Part shown: in pieces, positions 45,010-56,473 of the stretch
How the letters are laid out: every line of letters starts with the position of its first letter
Numbering within the stretch: position 1 is the stretch's first letter
From: Ottowia testudinis
GTDB lineage: Bacteria > Pseudomonadota > Gammaproteobacteria > Burkholderiales > Burkholderiaceae_C
NCBI RefSeq assembly: GCF_017498525.1
Contig: NZ_CP071796.1
Span: forward strand, 2,666,001-2,730,000
Direction of reading: 5' to 3'
Length of the DNA: 64,000 nucleotides
Position numbers and translations under genes: made by a program
The notes under the pieces: generated by a model
Told to the model about the DNA's origin: nothing
Database searches by the model: none
What the model saw: only the letters and a program-made list of their open reading frames with translations

Positions 45010-46782
45010 TCAAGAAAAAAACCGCCTGCCCACCATCCGCTTGACAAAGCGCAGCTTCTGCCCGAGCGGGAAGGTCTTGAAATTGCTGTCGGTCACGCCG
45101 CGCGTGAAGGCGGTGGGCTTGCTGTAGTCGATGGCCACGTCGACCACCACCGGCCGGCCTTGCGCAGCCAGCTCGCGCGCCTGGGCGATGGCGCCGGCCG
45201 CGCTGGCGTTGTCCGGCAGCGCCACGTAGGCCGCGCCGGTGGCCTGCGCCAGCGCGGCGAAGTCGATCGACTGGCCCAGCTCGGTGCACGTCAGGCGCTG
45301 GTAGGGGCGCTGCTGGGCCTGCGCGATCTGCGACAGCGCGCCGTCGTTGAATACGTAGAACACCACGCCCAGGCCATTGGCGCTGGCCGTCAGCAGCTCC
45401 ATGCACGTCATGGCAAAGCAGCCGTCGCCCACGATCACCGCCACTTCCTTGTGCGGCGCGGCCAGCTTGGCGCCAATGCCGGCGGGCACGGCGTAGCCCA
45501 TGGCGTTGAAATCGGTCGGGGTGATGAGCTGGGCGCCGCGCGGCTGCGGGTACAGCTCGGCCGTCAGAAAGGTGTGGTTGCCGTCGTCCAGCACGGTGAT
45601 GCTTTCGGCGGGCATCTGCTCGCGCAGCGCGGCGAAGAAATTCGCGGGGTTGACGCGCGTGCCGCTGTCGTGCGCCAGCCATTCATCGCGGTACGCCGCC
45701 TTGTCGCGCGCGATCTGCTGTTTCAGGGTGTTTTCAGCTGTTTGCGCAGGCGGGGTAAGCGCAAGCAGCTTCAGTTTCGATAGCAATTCTGTCAGCACCA
45801 GCCCCGCATCACCCTCGATCGCCACCTGCGCCGGGTAGTTGGCGCTGAACACTTCAGGGTCGATATCGACGTGCACCAGCTTGGCTGGCACCACGGCGCC
45901 AAAGCTGCCGGTGGGAATCTCTGAAAAGCGCGTGCCCACGGCCAGCAGCGCGTCACAGCCCTTGAAGGCGTGGCGCGCCGCCGGCGCCGCCGCGCGGCTG
46001 AAGCCAAAGCCGGCGTGCAGCGGATGGTCGGCCGGAAACACCGCCAACCCCTGCAACGTGGTGCTGACGGGCGCGTTCAACAGCTCAGCCAATTCGATCA
46101 GTTGCGCCTGTGCGTGGCGCGCCCCCCAGCCGGCAAAAATGCCGACCTGCCGGGCGCCCGCCAACAGCTCGGCGGCCTGCGCGATGCCGCTGGCGTCTGG
46201 CGGGGCGGGCGGCGCGGGCTGCCACGCGGGCGGTTCGCTGACGGCGGCCGAGAACAATTGCAGATTGACCGGAATTTCCACCAGCACCGGCCCTGGAAAG
46301 CCGCTGGTGGCAATCTCATATGCCTTGTAGATCGTGGCCACCACCTCGTCCTGACTCGTCACGCGGAACGCCGCCTTTGTGAAACCCTTGGCCACTTCGA
46401 GCTGATCAACACCGTGCAGCTTGTAGCGGTGCGGCGTGTCGGTGCGGATGCCGCCGGTGATGACCAGCATCGGCACGCCGCCCAGAAACGCCTCGCCAAT
46501 GCCGCTGGCTGCATGCGTCAGGCCCGCGGCGGGCACGATGACCAGCGTGCCGATGGCCCGCGCCGCGCCTTGGGCGCCCGCGCCGCCCCAATGAATGCGG
46601 CTGAACGCGTCCGCCATGAAGGCGCCACCGCCCTCGTGCGTGACCAACAGCGGCGTGATCTGGCTGGAGTTGGCCAGTTCGTCGTACAGCTCGGTGTTGT
46701 GCACGCCGGGAATGCCAAAAGTGTGCGTGATGCCGAGTTGCTCCAGGGCATACACGGCGAGTTGGGCGGCGGTTTTTTTCAT
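45010..46782 (-). CDS. Thiamine-diphosphate-dependent enzyme (acetolactate synthase-like), second type
   Basis: A 590-residue ThDP enzyme, only distantly similar to the one at 39276-40961. The pyrimidine domain has the activating Glu in LVTHEGGGAFMADAFS, and the C-terminal domain the motif VGDGCFAMTCMELL ... YVFNDG. Residues of about 333-349 (SKLKLLALTPPAQTAEN) are encoded by a family A repeat in the linker between the central and C-terminal domains. The substrate is unknown; 2-oxo-acid decarboxylase or acetolactate synthase-type chemistry is likely. The start overlaps the stop of the upstream helix-hairpin-helix gene by 4 bp. Confidence 0.85.
   Translation of the reverse strand: MKKTAAQLAVYALEQLGITHTFGIPGVHNTELYDELANSSQITPLLVTHEGGGAFMADAFSRIHWGGAGAQGAARAIGTLVIVPAAGLTHAASGIGEAFLGGVPMLVITGGIRTDTPHRYKLHGVDQLEVAKGFTKAAFRVTSQDEVVATIYKAYEIATSGFPGPVLVEIPVNLQLFSAAVSEPPAWQPAPPAPPDASGIAQAAELLAGARQVGIFAGWGARHAQAQLIELAELLNAPVSTTLQGLAVFPADHPLHAGFGFSRAAAPAARHAFKGCDALLAVGTRFSEIPTGSFGAVVPAKLVHVDIDPEVFSANYPAQVAIEGDAGLVLTELLSKLKLLALTPPAQTAENTLKQQIARDKAAYRDEWLAHDSGTRVNPANFFAALREQMPAESITVLDDGNHTFLTAELYPQPRGAQLITPTDFNAMGYAVPAGIGAKLAAPHKEVAVIVGDGCFAMTCMELLTASANGLGVVFYVFNDGALSQIAQAQQRPYQRLTCTELGQSIDFAALAQATGAAYVALPDNASAAGAIAQARELAAQGRPVVVDVAIDYSKPTAFTRGVTDSNFKTFPLGQKLRFVKRMVGRRFFS
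45736..45790. repeat. Family A palindrome, copy 16, inside a coding sequence
   Basis: TTTGCGCAGGCGGGGTAAGC then GCAAGCAGCTTCAG and CGATAGCAA, in frame within the ThDP enzyme gene. Confidence 0.65.
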
Positions 46783-47027
46783 GACAGATCCTGAACATGC
46801 TGCTGTGCAGCGGCAATCGCGGCGGAGATGGCGGCTTTGGCCTGCGGACTGTTCTTCCAGCAGCTTGAGCCGGTCAATTGCGCACCTTGTGCCAGCACCT
46901 CCAGCGGGTGCGCCTTGGCCAGTTGCGCGAGTGAGATGAAGCCCATCTGCTCCAGGCGCGCGACGACGGTGGGGCCGACGCCTTTGACGGCGAGCAGCAA
47001 CTGACGCTCTGACAATGGGAAATTCAT
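46779..47027 (-). CDS. Small helix-hairpin-helix protein
   Basis: An 82-residue protein from ATG 47027 (MNFPLSERQLLLAVKGVGPT); a TTG eight codons upstream (47051) overlaps the previous stop and is an alternative start. The helix-hairpin-helix core VKGVGPTVVARLEQMGFISL is followed by LAKAHPLEVLAQ, resembling the 'Tsx-like' or DUF4332-type small proteins. It may bind DNA or act as an adaptor. It is coupled to the ThDP gene (ATGA overlap) and to the DUF5680 gene upstream. Confidence 0.72.
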   Translation of the reverse strand: MNFPLSERQLLLAVKGVGPTVVARLEQMGFISLAQLAKAHPLEVLAQGAQLTGSSCWKNSPQAKAAISAAIAAAQQHVQDLS

Positions 47028-47047
47028 TTCGGTTTTTTCCTCGTCAT

Positions 47048-47515
47048 TCAAAGATTGCCACCGGAAAAACGCAATTCATAAAGCGTCTGATCGCCCCGCC
47101 GTATCTGCTCTGCACCGTGAAAGCGTTTCAGATCACCTTCGGTGACGCAGGTGTAGCTCATGTCGTCCATGACAAGCATGGCCGGGCCACGCAGCGGCAG
47201 CGCTTCAGGCGGCATCAAAAGGGCCTTGCGCAAAGCTGCGAACACCGGCGTTGCTTGATCATCGGCGACACCACCGCACAGGCCGCCGGCATACACCATG
47301 GACCAGACAGGCGCATCAGCAGAAAGTACCGTTTCTTGCCCCGCGAACCGCGCAAAGCCAGCATACACATCGCGATAAAGATAGGGCGGCTTGGAATATT
47401 CAAGCTGCCGCATACCGGAAAGCGCCGCCGGGACCGACGCCGCATCGCCTTGTGCAGCGTAGGTGGCGCATTTCGCCTCACGCAGAAAATGCAGGAAGGC
47501 AGAGGCTGTTTTCAT
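47048..47515 (-). CDS. DUF5680 family protein
   Basis: A 155-residue protein with the family pattern LHFLREAKCATYAAQGDAAS, RQLEYSKPPYLYRDVYAGFA, RFAGQETV and VWSMVYAGGLCG. Members are often fused to helix-turn-helix domains or stand alone, with no known biochemical role. The stop overlaps the possible TTG start of the next gene, so the three genes here may be one transcript. Confidence 0.75.
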   Translation of the reverse strand: MKTASAFLHFLREAKCATYAAQGDAASVPAALSGMRQLEYSKPPYLYRDVYAGFARFAGQETVLSADAPVWSMVYAGGLCGGVADDQATPVFAALRKALLMPPEALPLRGPAMLVMDDMSYTCVTEGDLKRFHGAEQIRRGDQTLYELRFSGGNL

Positions 47516-47605
47516 GACGAAGTGATGTGCGAAATCAGATATGCAGACTCACCGCACCAGCATGGCGTCAACCCACTGCCTCTCGGCGGCGCAGAGTAGA
47601 AAATC

Positions 47606-47672
47606 AAAATGGTTTTTGAATTCTTTTGCGTCCTCTGCGAAATTTCTGCGTCCTCTGCGTCCGGCTGTTGGT
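47606..47672. repeat. Family B repeat, intact single arm (unoccupied IS110 target)
   Basis: It reads GCGTCCTCTGCGAAATTTCT then GCGTCCTCTGCGTCCGGCTG, the same as the arm at 6482-6505 plus 7657-7670 with the IS110 element removed. The CT corresponding to the insertion core is at 47653-47654. Confidence 0.85.
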
Positions 47673-47691
47673 ATTGCTGGCATTTACAGCC

Positions 47692-49326
47692 TCAACGAAT
47701 CGCCAGCGCTGCTCGCTGCGCCGAATAAATGCAGCCGCCCAAGAACGTGCCCTCCAGCCCACGCAGGCCGTTCATGCCGCCGCCGCCAAAGCCCGCTGCC
47801 TCGCCAATCGCGTACAGACCGGCAATCGGCTGGCCGCTGGAAGCCAGCACCTGGCTGTTCAGATTGGTCTGGATGCCGCCTAAGCTTTTTCGGCTGATGA
47901 TGTGTTCACGGATGGCGATCAAGCCGCTGCCGTCGTCGATCCTGGCGGCCTTGCAGGTGCGCAGGCGGTCGCCCTTCCATTGGCGCAGCTGAGCGATGGC
48001 CAGGCGCTGCGGGTCCTGGCTGGCGGTGCCCTTGGCGACTTCGGCGTCGTAATGTTCGACAGCGCCGCGCAGCGTGTCGGCGCGCACGGCGCTGTCGCCT
48101 TGCAGCGCGTTCATCTTGTCGGCCAGCTCGTTTAGCGTGCGCGCCGTCACCACGTCGGTGCTGTGCGTCAGCACCTCGTTCAGCAGCCAGCGGTTGCCCA
48201 GCAGCAAGTCGCGCACAAAGCCGAGCTTGCCCTTGTCGCGGATGCTGGGGTTGAACTCGGCGCCGGAAATGGCCAGCTCTTTCAGCGCGATCCTGCGGTT
48301 CATCAGCTGCCACGAATAGCCCGACGGCTGCGCGCACACCTGGGTGACCAGATCGCGCGTGTCGAAGCCGCTGACCAGCGCCGGCGTGATGCGCTCGCCG
48401 CGCGCGTTCAGCCACAGCGCCGATTTGGGCGGCACCAGCGATAGGCCATGGCGGGGTTTGCGCGGGCGCCAGTGCGCGATGCCGGCGGCGTAGTTCCATT
48501 GGTTCTGCAAATGCGTGACCTGCCCGCCCACGCCCTGCGCCGCGCGGTGCAGCGTGCCATCGGCAAACTGGTGCGAGCCGTTCAACAGGCTTTCGGGCAC
48601 CTGGCCCCAATCGGCGTGCCAGTGCTGGCGCACCAGGCCCAGGTCGCCGCCGTTGATGCCGCCTGCGGCAATCACCACCTGCGGTGCATGCGCCTCGAAA
48701 GCCTCGGGCGCATCGCCTTCCGTGTGGCCGTGACAGCCGGTGACGGCGCCGCCGGTGGTGAGCAGGCCCTCGACGCGGTGGCCGAATTTCAGCGTCAGAT
48801 GGTCGCGCTGGGGATGGCGCTCCAATTGGCGCAGCAAGGCACCGACCAGCCCCTGCCCAGTGCCCCACACCACGTGCCAGCGCGGCACCGAGTTGCCGCG
48901 CGCCGCGCCGCTGGCGCCCGGCCCCATGCCGCGCTCGACCCACAACGGCAGCGGCAAGAACCCCACGCCGCGCGCGGTCAGCCAGTGGTACAGGTGCTGC
49001 AGCGAATCGCCCACGTAGTGTTCGGCCCACTGGCGCGGCCAGTAGAAGGGGTGGCCGGGCTGGGCGCTGGCGGCGTCGAAGGCGCCAAAGGCCAGCCAGT
49101 CCTGCAGCGCCAGATCGGGCGAATCCTTCAGCTTTTGCCTGCGCTGCAGGGGGGTGTCCACGATCAGCAGGCCGCCAAAGCTCTCCTTGGCCAGGCCGCC
49201 GAAGTGTTCCGGCGCATCGCGGTCCAGCAGCAGCACGCGCCGGCCCGCGTCCAGCAATTGCAGCGCGCAGACGATGCCGGCCAAGCCGCCGCCGATGATG
49301 ATGACTTCGCTCTGGTGGCGCTGCAT
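47692..49326 (-). CDS. FAD-dependent oxidoreductase (COG3573, fumarate reductase/KstD-like)
   Basis: A 544-residue flavoprotein from ATG 49326 (MQRHQSEVIIIGGGLAGIVC). The N-terminal dinucleotide motif GGGLAGIVCALQLLDAG is followed by a LAKESFGGL segment. The C-terminal FAD motif is GLYAIGEAAGFGGGGMNGLR with LEGTFLGGCIYSAQRA. It resembles the group of predicted FAD-binding dehydrogenases related to flavocytochrome fumarate reductases and 3-ketosteroid dehydrogenases. The substrate is unknown and no partner cytochrome is adjacent. Confidence 0.87.
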   Translation of the reverse strand: MQRHQSEVIIIGGGLAGIVCALQLLDAGRRVLLLDRDAPEHFGGLAKESFGGLLIVDTPLQRRQKLKDSPDLALQDWLAFGAFDAASAQPGHPFYWPRQWAEHYVGDSLQHLYHWLTARGVGFLPLPLWVERGMGPGASGAARGNSVPRWHVVWGTGQGLVGALLRQLERHPQRDHLTLKFGHRVEGLLTTGGAVTGCHGHTEGDAPEAFEAHAPQVVIAAGGINGGDLGLVRQHWHADWGQVPESLLNGSHQFADGTLHRAAQGVGGQVTHLQNQWNYAAGIAHWRPRKPRHGLSLVPPKSALWLNARGERITPALVSGFDTRDLVTQVCAQPSGYSWQLMNRRIALKELAISGAEFNPSIRDKGKLGFVRDLLLGNRWLLNEVLTHSTDVVTARTLNELADKMNALQGDSAVRADTLRGAVEHYDAEVAKGTASQDPQRLAIAQLRQWKGDRLRTCKAARIDDGSGLIAIREHIISRKSLGGIQTNLNSQVLASSGQPIAGLYAIGEAAGFGGGGMNGLRGLEGTFLGGCIYSAQRAALAIR

Positions 49327-49416
49327 GCCCGCTTCCTTGTTTTTTTGCCAACGACGGCAGACCACGAAAGTACTCAAACCGCGCCCGGCTGGCAAGGCGG
49401 GTTGTCACCAATGCAA

Positions 49417-49474
49417 CATCAAAACAGCCTGCAGCGCTTTCTGATCAAGCGCAAGCAGCTATAACACCTATAGC
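49417..49474. repeat. Family A palindrome, copy 17
   Basis: GCCTGCAGCGCTTTCTGATC then AAGCGCAAGCAGCTATAACA, beyond the clpB terminator. Confidence 0.76.
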
Positions 49475-49503
49475 AAAAAGAAAACGCCGGCAGGTGCCGG
49501 CGT
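49475..49503 (-). terminator. Rho-independent terminator of clpB
   Basis: On the minus strand CGCCGGCACCTGCCGGCG forms a 7-bp GC stem followed by TTTTCTTTTT. Confidence 0.92.
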
Positions 49504-49531
49504 GGCAGTGCGCTGGCGCGCAGCCGGTGCG

Positions 49532-52129
<2,598 letters not shown>

Positions 52130-52153
52130 GAAAAACCTCCGGAATTTCCCCTC

Positions 52154-52181
52154 AGATGGGGGATGTCAACGGGGAATCAAG
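52154..52181 (-). promoter_or_regulatory. Sigma-32-type promoter of clpB
   Basis: On the minus strand CTTGAT (52181-52176) and CCCCATCT (52161-52154) are spaced by 14 bp, matching the heat-shock consensus CTTGAAA-N13-15-CCCCATNT, 25 bp upstream of the clpB start. Confidence 0.8.
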
Positions 52182-52220
52182 CCGCATCGTACGCCAAGCC
52201 GTCTGGCCGCCTGAATAGGT

Positions 52221-52287
52221 CAGTTTTGATGGCAAATCGGCCTCGAGTCGGCTTGAAACAAGCGCAGACAGCTATAGAACGCATAGC
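52221..52287. repeat. Family A palindrome, copy 18 (diverged)
   Basis: GGCTTGAAACAAGCGCAGAC then AGCTATAG, between the nuclease gene and clpB. Confidence 0.65.
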
Positions 52288-52342
52288 GAAAAAATTGCCG
52301 GCCTCGCCGGCAGTGTGGAGGCGCCAGATCGCCCGCCGGCCA

Positions 52343-52882
52343 TCAGCCCGGTGGCGCGCTGCACGGGCCGTGCCGCGCCCGAAAGTCCGCCGGCCGCTCG
52401 GCCGCGGCATCGGTGAACAGGCCCCGGGCAGCGGCGCGCGCCTCGGCCTCGGCGCGCCAATACTTGCCCTGGCGCCAGCCGTGGCTGTCGGTCCAGGCCC
52501 AGCCTTCGGCCACCATGCGTTCGGCCAGGTTCAAATCGTCGGCCGCGCGCACCACCGACGCGATGGCGCGGCCCCAGCGGTCGTGTGCCCACACCGTGAC
52601 GCGCACGCGCTGGTTCTGCGCCAGGGCGCGCAGGGCATCGCGCGCCTGCGGCCCGTGGTTCTGGCAGATTTCCGGCGCGTCGATACCGTCGATGCGCAGC
52701 TTGACGCGCGCGCCGCCGCCTTCTGGCCGCACCCAGATTGAGTCACCATCGACCACGTAGCTGACGCGCGCCATCCACGACACGCCCACCACCGGCCGCG
52801 CCCCGTCCTGCGCCGTGGCCGCGCCGCACGCCCACAGCAGCGTGGCCAGCACCGTGGCCCGCCAGGTACTGCCCGGCCTCAC
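52343..52882 (-). CDS. Thermonuclease-family (SNase) secreted nuclease
   Basis: A 179-residue protein with GTG start, whose first base overlaps the moaE stop (GTGA). A signal peptide (residues 1-25, ATLLWACGAATAQ) precedes the SNase domain: VSYVVDGDSIWV gives the metal-binding Asp, LRIDGIDAPEICQ the catalytic Arg region, and WAHDRWGRAIASV a later block. It is expected to cut DNA or RNA with Ca2+ in the periplasm or outside. The overlap means translational coupling with moaE, although the functions are unrelated. Confidence 0.87.
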   Translation of the reverse strand: MRPGSTWRATVLATLLWACGAATAQDGARPVVGVSWMARVSYVVDGDSIWVRPEGGGARVKLRIDGIDAPEICQNHGPQARDALRALAQNQRVRVTVWAHDRWGRAIASVVRAADDLNLAERMVAEGWAWTDSHGWRQGKYWRAEAEARAAARGLFTDAAAERPADFRARHGPCSAPPG

Positions 52883-53355
52883 GCGTTCGACGCCGCGATG
52901 CCCCAGCGCGCCAGAGCCGCATCGTCGGACACGCGAGCGTCGACCCAGCGCGCGCCGCCGGGCGTCTGCTCTTTCTTCCAGAACGGCGCCTGGGTCTTAA
53001 GGTAGTCCATCAGGAATTCGCACGCTTGGAACGCCTGGCCCCGGTGCGCGCTGGTCACCGCCACCAGCACGATTTGGTCCTGCGGCTGCAATGGCCCCAC
53101 GCGGTGGATGACGCGCACGCCATGCAGCGCAAAACGCTGGTGCGCGAAGTCGATCATGGCCTCGATGGCTTTTTCGGTCATGCCCGGGTAGTGCTCCAGC
53201 TCCATCGTGCTGACCGCCTGCCCGTCGTTGCGGTCGCGCACCGTGCCGACGAACGCACACACCGCGCCCACGCGCGCATCGCCGGCGCGCAGGGCCGACA
53301 CCTCGGCGCTCAGATCAAAGTCGTGTGGCTGGATGGAAACACGCGGCGCATTCAT
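52879..53355 (-). CDS. moaE: Molybdopterin synthase catalytic subunit
   Basis: A 158-residue protein from ATG 53355 (MNAPRVSIQPHDFDLSAEVS). It has the MoaE segments GAVCAFVGTVRDRN, LEHYPGMTEKAIEAM, HRVGPLQPQDQIVLVAV and the active-site Lys region LKTQAPFWKKEQTPGGARWV. With MoaD it inserts sulfur into precursor Z (cPMP) to make molybdopterin. The partner moaD lies 1.6 kb upstream, beyond two genes on the opposite strand. Confidence 0.95.
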   Translation of the reverse strand: MNAPRVSIQPHDFDLSAEVSALRAGDARVGAVCAFVGTVRDRNDGQAVSTMELEHYPGMTEKAIEAMIDFAHQRFALHGVRVIHRVGPLQPQDQIVLVAVTSAHRGQAFQACEFLMDYLKTQAPFWKKEQTPGGARWVDARVSDDAALARWGIAASNA

Positions 53356-53642
53356 GCCGGCATTGTGCCGCGCACGGTGCAGCCTGGCCGCTACACTGCG
53401 CCCATGACCAAGCGCACCCTGCCCCGCCTGCTGCCGCCCTGCGCGGCTGGCGTGGCGCCGCGCGCAGCGTCGCCCAAATCCAAGAAACCCCAGCGCATCT
53501 GACCGGCGCTGCGGCTGCCGTCGTCCGATGCGACAGGCGGCAGCACCAGCCAGCGGTTTCTTCGGCTCCTTTGCCCCACGTCCATCCGGCCTCGGCCCTC
53601 CCATGCGGTCATGGCCCTGCTTTGTCCTGAAAGGATGTGTAC

Positions 53643-54581
53643 GTGAACCCGAACCCGACTCCCCATGCGCCCGATGCGCCGCCGCCCGATTTCTCGGGCC
53701 TCTGGATCCCCCTTGTCACGCCCTTCGCTGGCGGCCGCGTGGACCACGCCGCGCTGGCCCGGCTGACTGCCCACCTGGCGCCCGCCGGCATTCGCGGCTT
53801 TGTCGTCTGCGGCTCCACGGGCGAGGCCGCCGCGCTCTCGAAAGAAGAGCAGCTGGCCTGCCTGGCGACGGTGGCCGCACACGCCAGCGGGCTGCCGCTG
53901 CTGATGGGGGTGAGCGGCAGCCACCTGGCGGACACGCGCGACTGGGTATGCCGTCTGAACGCGCCCGGCCTGCCAGCGCTGGCGGGCCTGCTGATGGCCG
54001 CGCCACACTACGTACGGCCGTCTCAGGACGGCGTCCGCCAGTGGTTTACCGAGCTGGCCGCCGCCAGCCGCGCGCCGATCGTGGTGTACGACATTCCCTA
54101 CCGCACCGGCAGCGTCATCGCCCGCGACACGCTGCTTGCGCTGGCCGCACAACCCGGCATTCGCGCCGTGAAGGACTGCGGCGGCGACCCCGGCAAGACG
54201 CTGGCGCTGATCGCCGACGGGCGGCTGCAGGTGCTGGCGGGCGAAGACGCACAGCTGTTTGCCACCGTGGCGCAGGGCGGCGCTGGCGCCATCGCCGCCT
54301 CGGCCCACCTGCACACGCGCCGCTTCGTCGCCGTGCTGCAGGCGCTGGACGCCAGCGATCTGCCCCGCGCCCGCGCCGCATGGCGGCCACTGGTGCCGCT
54401 GATCGAAGGCCTGTTCGCCGAGCCCAACCCCGGCCCGCTGAAAGCCCTGCTGGCGCTGGAGGGCTGGTGCGCCAACGAGCTGCGCGCACCGATGCAGCCC
54501 GCCAGCCAGGCGCTGGTGGAACGGCTGATCGCCTTGCAGCGGGATGGAGATCTGCCGCTGACGGCACCGGCTGCGTCGTAG
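53643..54581 (+). CDS. DapA-family (DHDPS/NAL) aldolase-like protein
   Basis: A 312-residue class I aldolase family protein. GTG 53643 has AAAGGA seven bases upstream; GTG 53637 is too close. The fold markers are GSTGEAAALSKEEQL (pyruvate-carboxyl binding), the Tyr in VVYDIPYRTGS and the Schiff-base Lys in IRAVKDCGGDPGK. It may be dihydrodipicolinate synthase or another aldolase of the family. It stands on the opposite strand between moaE and moaD, so it is probably an inserted gene. Confidence 0.85.
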   Translation: MNPNPTPHAPDAPPPDFSGLWIPLVTPFAGGRVDHAALARLTAHLAPAGIRGFVVCGSTGEAAALSKEEQLACLATVAAHASGLPLLMGVSGSHLADTRDWVCRLNAPGLPALAGLLMAAPHYVRPSQDGVRQWFTELAAASRAPIVVYDIPYRTGSVIARDTLLALAAQPGIRAVKDCGGDPGKTLALIADGRLQVLAGEDAQLFATVAQGGAGAIAASAHLHTRRFVAVLQALDASDLPRARAAWRPLVPLIEGLFAEPNPGPLKALLALEGWCANELRAPMQPASQALVERLIALQRDGDLPLTAPAAS

Positions 54582-54628
54582 ACCCCACGACAAGCAGCGC
54601 CGTGCCCTGCGCCCGCACAATCGGGCGC

Positions 54629-54943
54629 ATGAACGACAACCAGATCGAAGTGCCACCCAGCTTCATCGCGCTGTACTGCGATGCGCGCGGCCGCCTCAGC
54701 GCGAGTGCCGGCTGGGTGCGCGCACGCTACGAGCTGTGTGAGGACTCGGCCGCCGCGCTGGTCGAGCCGGCGCTGGCGCTGGCCCATGCGCAGGCACCGG
54801 ATGACGGCGCCATTTTGCGCAGCATGCACGCCGGCCTGGTCAGCGCGGAGTCGGGCCTGACGCCGAGCGAGGCGCGCTGGGTGGTGATGCGACTGGCGGA
54901 ACTGCTGGACTGGCCGGCGCCCGCGGTAGACGATGCGGTGTGA
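54629..54943 (+). CDS. Small conserved protein of unknown function
   Basis: A 104-residue acidic protein beginning MNDNQIEVPPSFIALYCDAR. It contains RARYELCEDSAAALV and SEARWVVMRLAELLDWPAPA. Similar small proteins in Burkholderiales are often labelled 'ATPase with chaperone activity', but no Walker motif is present here and that label is not supported. It follows the DapA-like gene by 47 bp on the same strand and ends 13 bp before the convergent moaD. Confidence 0.7.
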   Translation: MNDNQIEVPPSFIALYCDARGRLSASAGWVRARYELCEDSAAALVEPALALAHAQAPDDGAILRSMHAGLVSAESGLTPSEARWVVMRLAELLDWPAPAVDDAV

Positions 54944-54956
54944 CGCCGCCGCGCCC

Positions 54957-55214
54957 TCAGCCTCCGGTGACGGGCGGGAAGAACGCCACCTCGGCGCCGT
55001 CGGGCAGCGCGGCCGATTCGTCGGCGGCCATCGTCTGGTCGAGCGCCAGGCGCACCGCGTTGCCGCGCGCCAGTGCCTCGGCATGCGCGCCGCCGCGCGC
55101 GATGAGTTCGTCGCGCAGCGCCGCCAGCGTGGGCGCGGCGGTGTTCACGCGCTCACTGCCGGTGCCCAGCGCCTCGCGGATCGAGGCGAAGTAGCGCACG
55201 GTGACGGTCTTCAT
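54957..55214 (-). CDS. moaD: Molybdopterin synthase sulfur carrier subunit
   Basis: An 85-residue ubiquitin-fold protein (MKTVTVRYFASIREALGTGS) ending in VAFFPPVTGG. The terminal Gly-Gly is the thiocarboxylation site. Its ATG overlaps the moeA stop by 4 bp (ATGA). Confidence 0.95.
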   Translation of the reverse strand: MKTVTVRYFASIREALGTGSERVNTAAPTLAALRDELIARGGAHAEALARGNAVRLALDQTMAADESAALPDGAEVAFFPPVTGG

Positions 55215-56473
55215 GCCAGCAGATCCGACAGCGCGATGAAGCGCACCATGTCGCCGCGCAGAATGCTGGCGCCGGCCGGGTGGTCGATGAAGCCATCGGC
55301 CCAATGCATCGAGGTCAGCACGCCCGAGCTTTGGTTGGGAAACAGCTCCAACCCGCCATGCTCGTTGCGCCGCGCACGCAGAAATTCGCGCCGCGTGTCG
55401 GTGCGCGCCAGCGTGAAGTCGGCGCGCATGGCCACGGCGCGCGGCAGTACGTCGCGCATGCCTTGCAGTTGAAGCACGAACGGCCGCACCAGCAGCAAGA
55501 AGGTGACGAAGCTCGACACCGGATTGCCCGGCAGCCCCATGAAATGCACCGGCGGCGCATCGCCCTGGGCGCCGCGGCGGATCTGGCCGTAGGCGAAGGG
55601 TTTGCCGGGCTTCATGGCGATCTGCCACATCTCCAGGGTGCCCAGGCGCTGCAGCGCGGGCTTGATGTGGTCTTCGTCGCCCACCGACACGCCGCCGCTG
55701 GTGACGATCAGGTCATGCTCGCGCGCCGCCGACTTGATGGCCAGCAGCGTGGCGTCGCGGCGGTCGGGCACGCTGCCGAAGTCGGTCACCTGGCAGCCCA
55801 GGCGCAGCAGCAAGGCGTTGAGGAAATAGCGGTTGGAGTTGTAGATGGCGCCGGCCGGCAGGCGCTCGGGCGGAATCGCGCCGGGCATCACCAGTTCGTC
55901 GCCGGTGGAGAACAAGGCCACGCGCGGGCGCGCGCTCACACGCAGCTGGTTCAGACCAATACCGGCCGTCAGCCCAAGCGCGGCAGGCGCAAGGCGCTCT
56001 CCTTTTTGAAGTATGACGGCGCCGCGCTGCACGTCCTCGCCTGCGGGGCGCACCCATTGCCCGCGCGTCGGCGGCACGTTGATGCGCACGCGCGCGCCGT
56101 CGTCCAGCGCCTCGGCTTCTTCCTGCATCACCACCGCATCGGCGCCGTCTGGGAGCGGCGCGCCGGTATAGATGCGCGCCGCGCTGCCCGGCGCCAGCGG
56201 CTCACCGGCGCGGCCGGCGGGAATGCGCTGCGTGACCGGCAGCACGGTGCCGGCGGTGGCAATGTCGGCGGCGCGCAGCGCGTAGCCGTCCATCGAGGTG
56301 TTGGCGTGCGGCGGCACCTGCAGGGCGGACACCACGTCTTGCGCCAGCACGCGCCCGTCGGCTGAGAACGTGTCAACGTCTTCGGTGCGGCCAAGCGGCA
56401 CGGCGTGCGCGAGCAGGCGCTGCAGCGCCTCGTCGAGCGGCATCAACGGGGGACGTGGAGATGGGTCAGCCAT
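55211..56473 (-). CDS. moeA: Molybdopterin molybdenumtransferase
   Basis: A 420-residue protein from ATG 56473 (MADPSPRPPLMPLDEALQRL). It has the MoeA markers NTSMDGYALR, IYTGAPLPDGADAVVMQEE, ALFSTGDELV, VTSGGVSVGDEDHIK and GLPGNPVSS. It inserts molybdate into adenylylated molybdopterin. The stop and start signals overlap those of moaD and mobB, indicating one operon mobB-moeA-moaD. Segment YNSNRYFLNALLLRLG is typical. Confidence 0.96.
   Translation of the reverse strand: MADPSPRPPLMPLDEALQRLLAHAVPLGRTEDVDTFSADGRVLAQDVVSALQVPPHANTSMDGYALRAADIATAGTVLPVTQRIPAGRAGEPLAPGSAARIYTGAPLPDGADAVVMQEEAEALDDGARVRINVPPTRGQWVRPAGEDVQRGAVILQKGERLAPAALGLTAGIGLNQLRVSARPRVALFSTGDELVMPGAIPPERLPAGAIYNSNRYFLNALLLRLGCQVTDFGSVPDRRDATLLAIKSAAREHDLIVTSGGVSVGDEDHIKPALQRLGTLEMWQIAMKPGKPFAYGQIRRGAQGDAPPVHFMGLPGNPVSSFVTFLLLVRPFVLQLQGMRDVLPRAVAMRADFTLARTDTRREFLRARRNEHGGLELFPNQSSGVLTSMHWADGFIDHPAGASILRGDMVRFIALSDLLA

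Noticed and set aside
53404-53502. A 32-codon basic open frame between moaE and the DapA-like gene
   Set aside because: No Shine-Dalgarno sequence and no recognisable pattern; too short to support.
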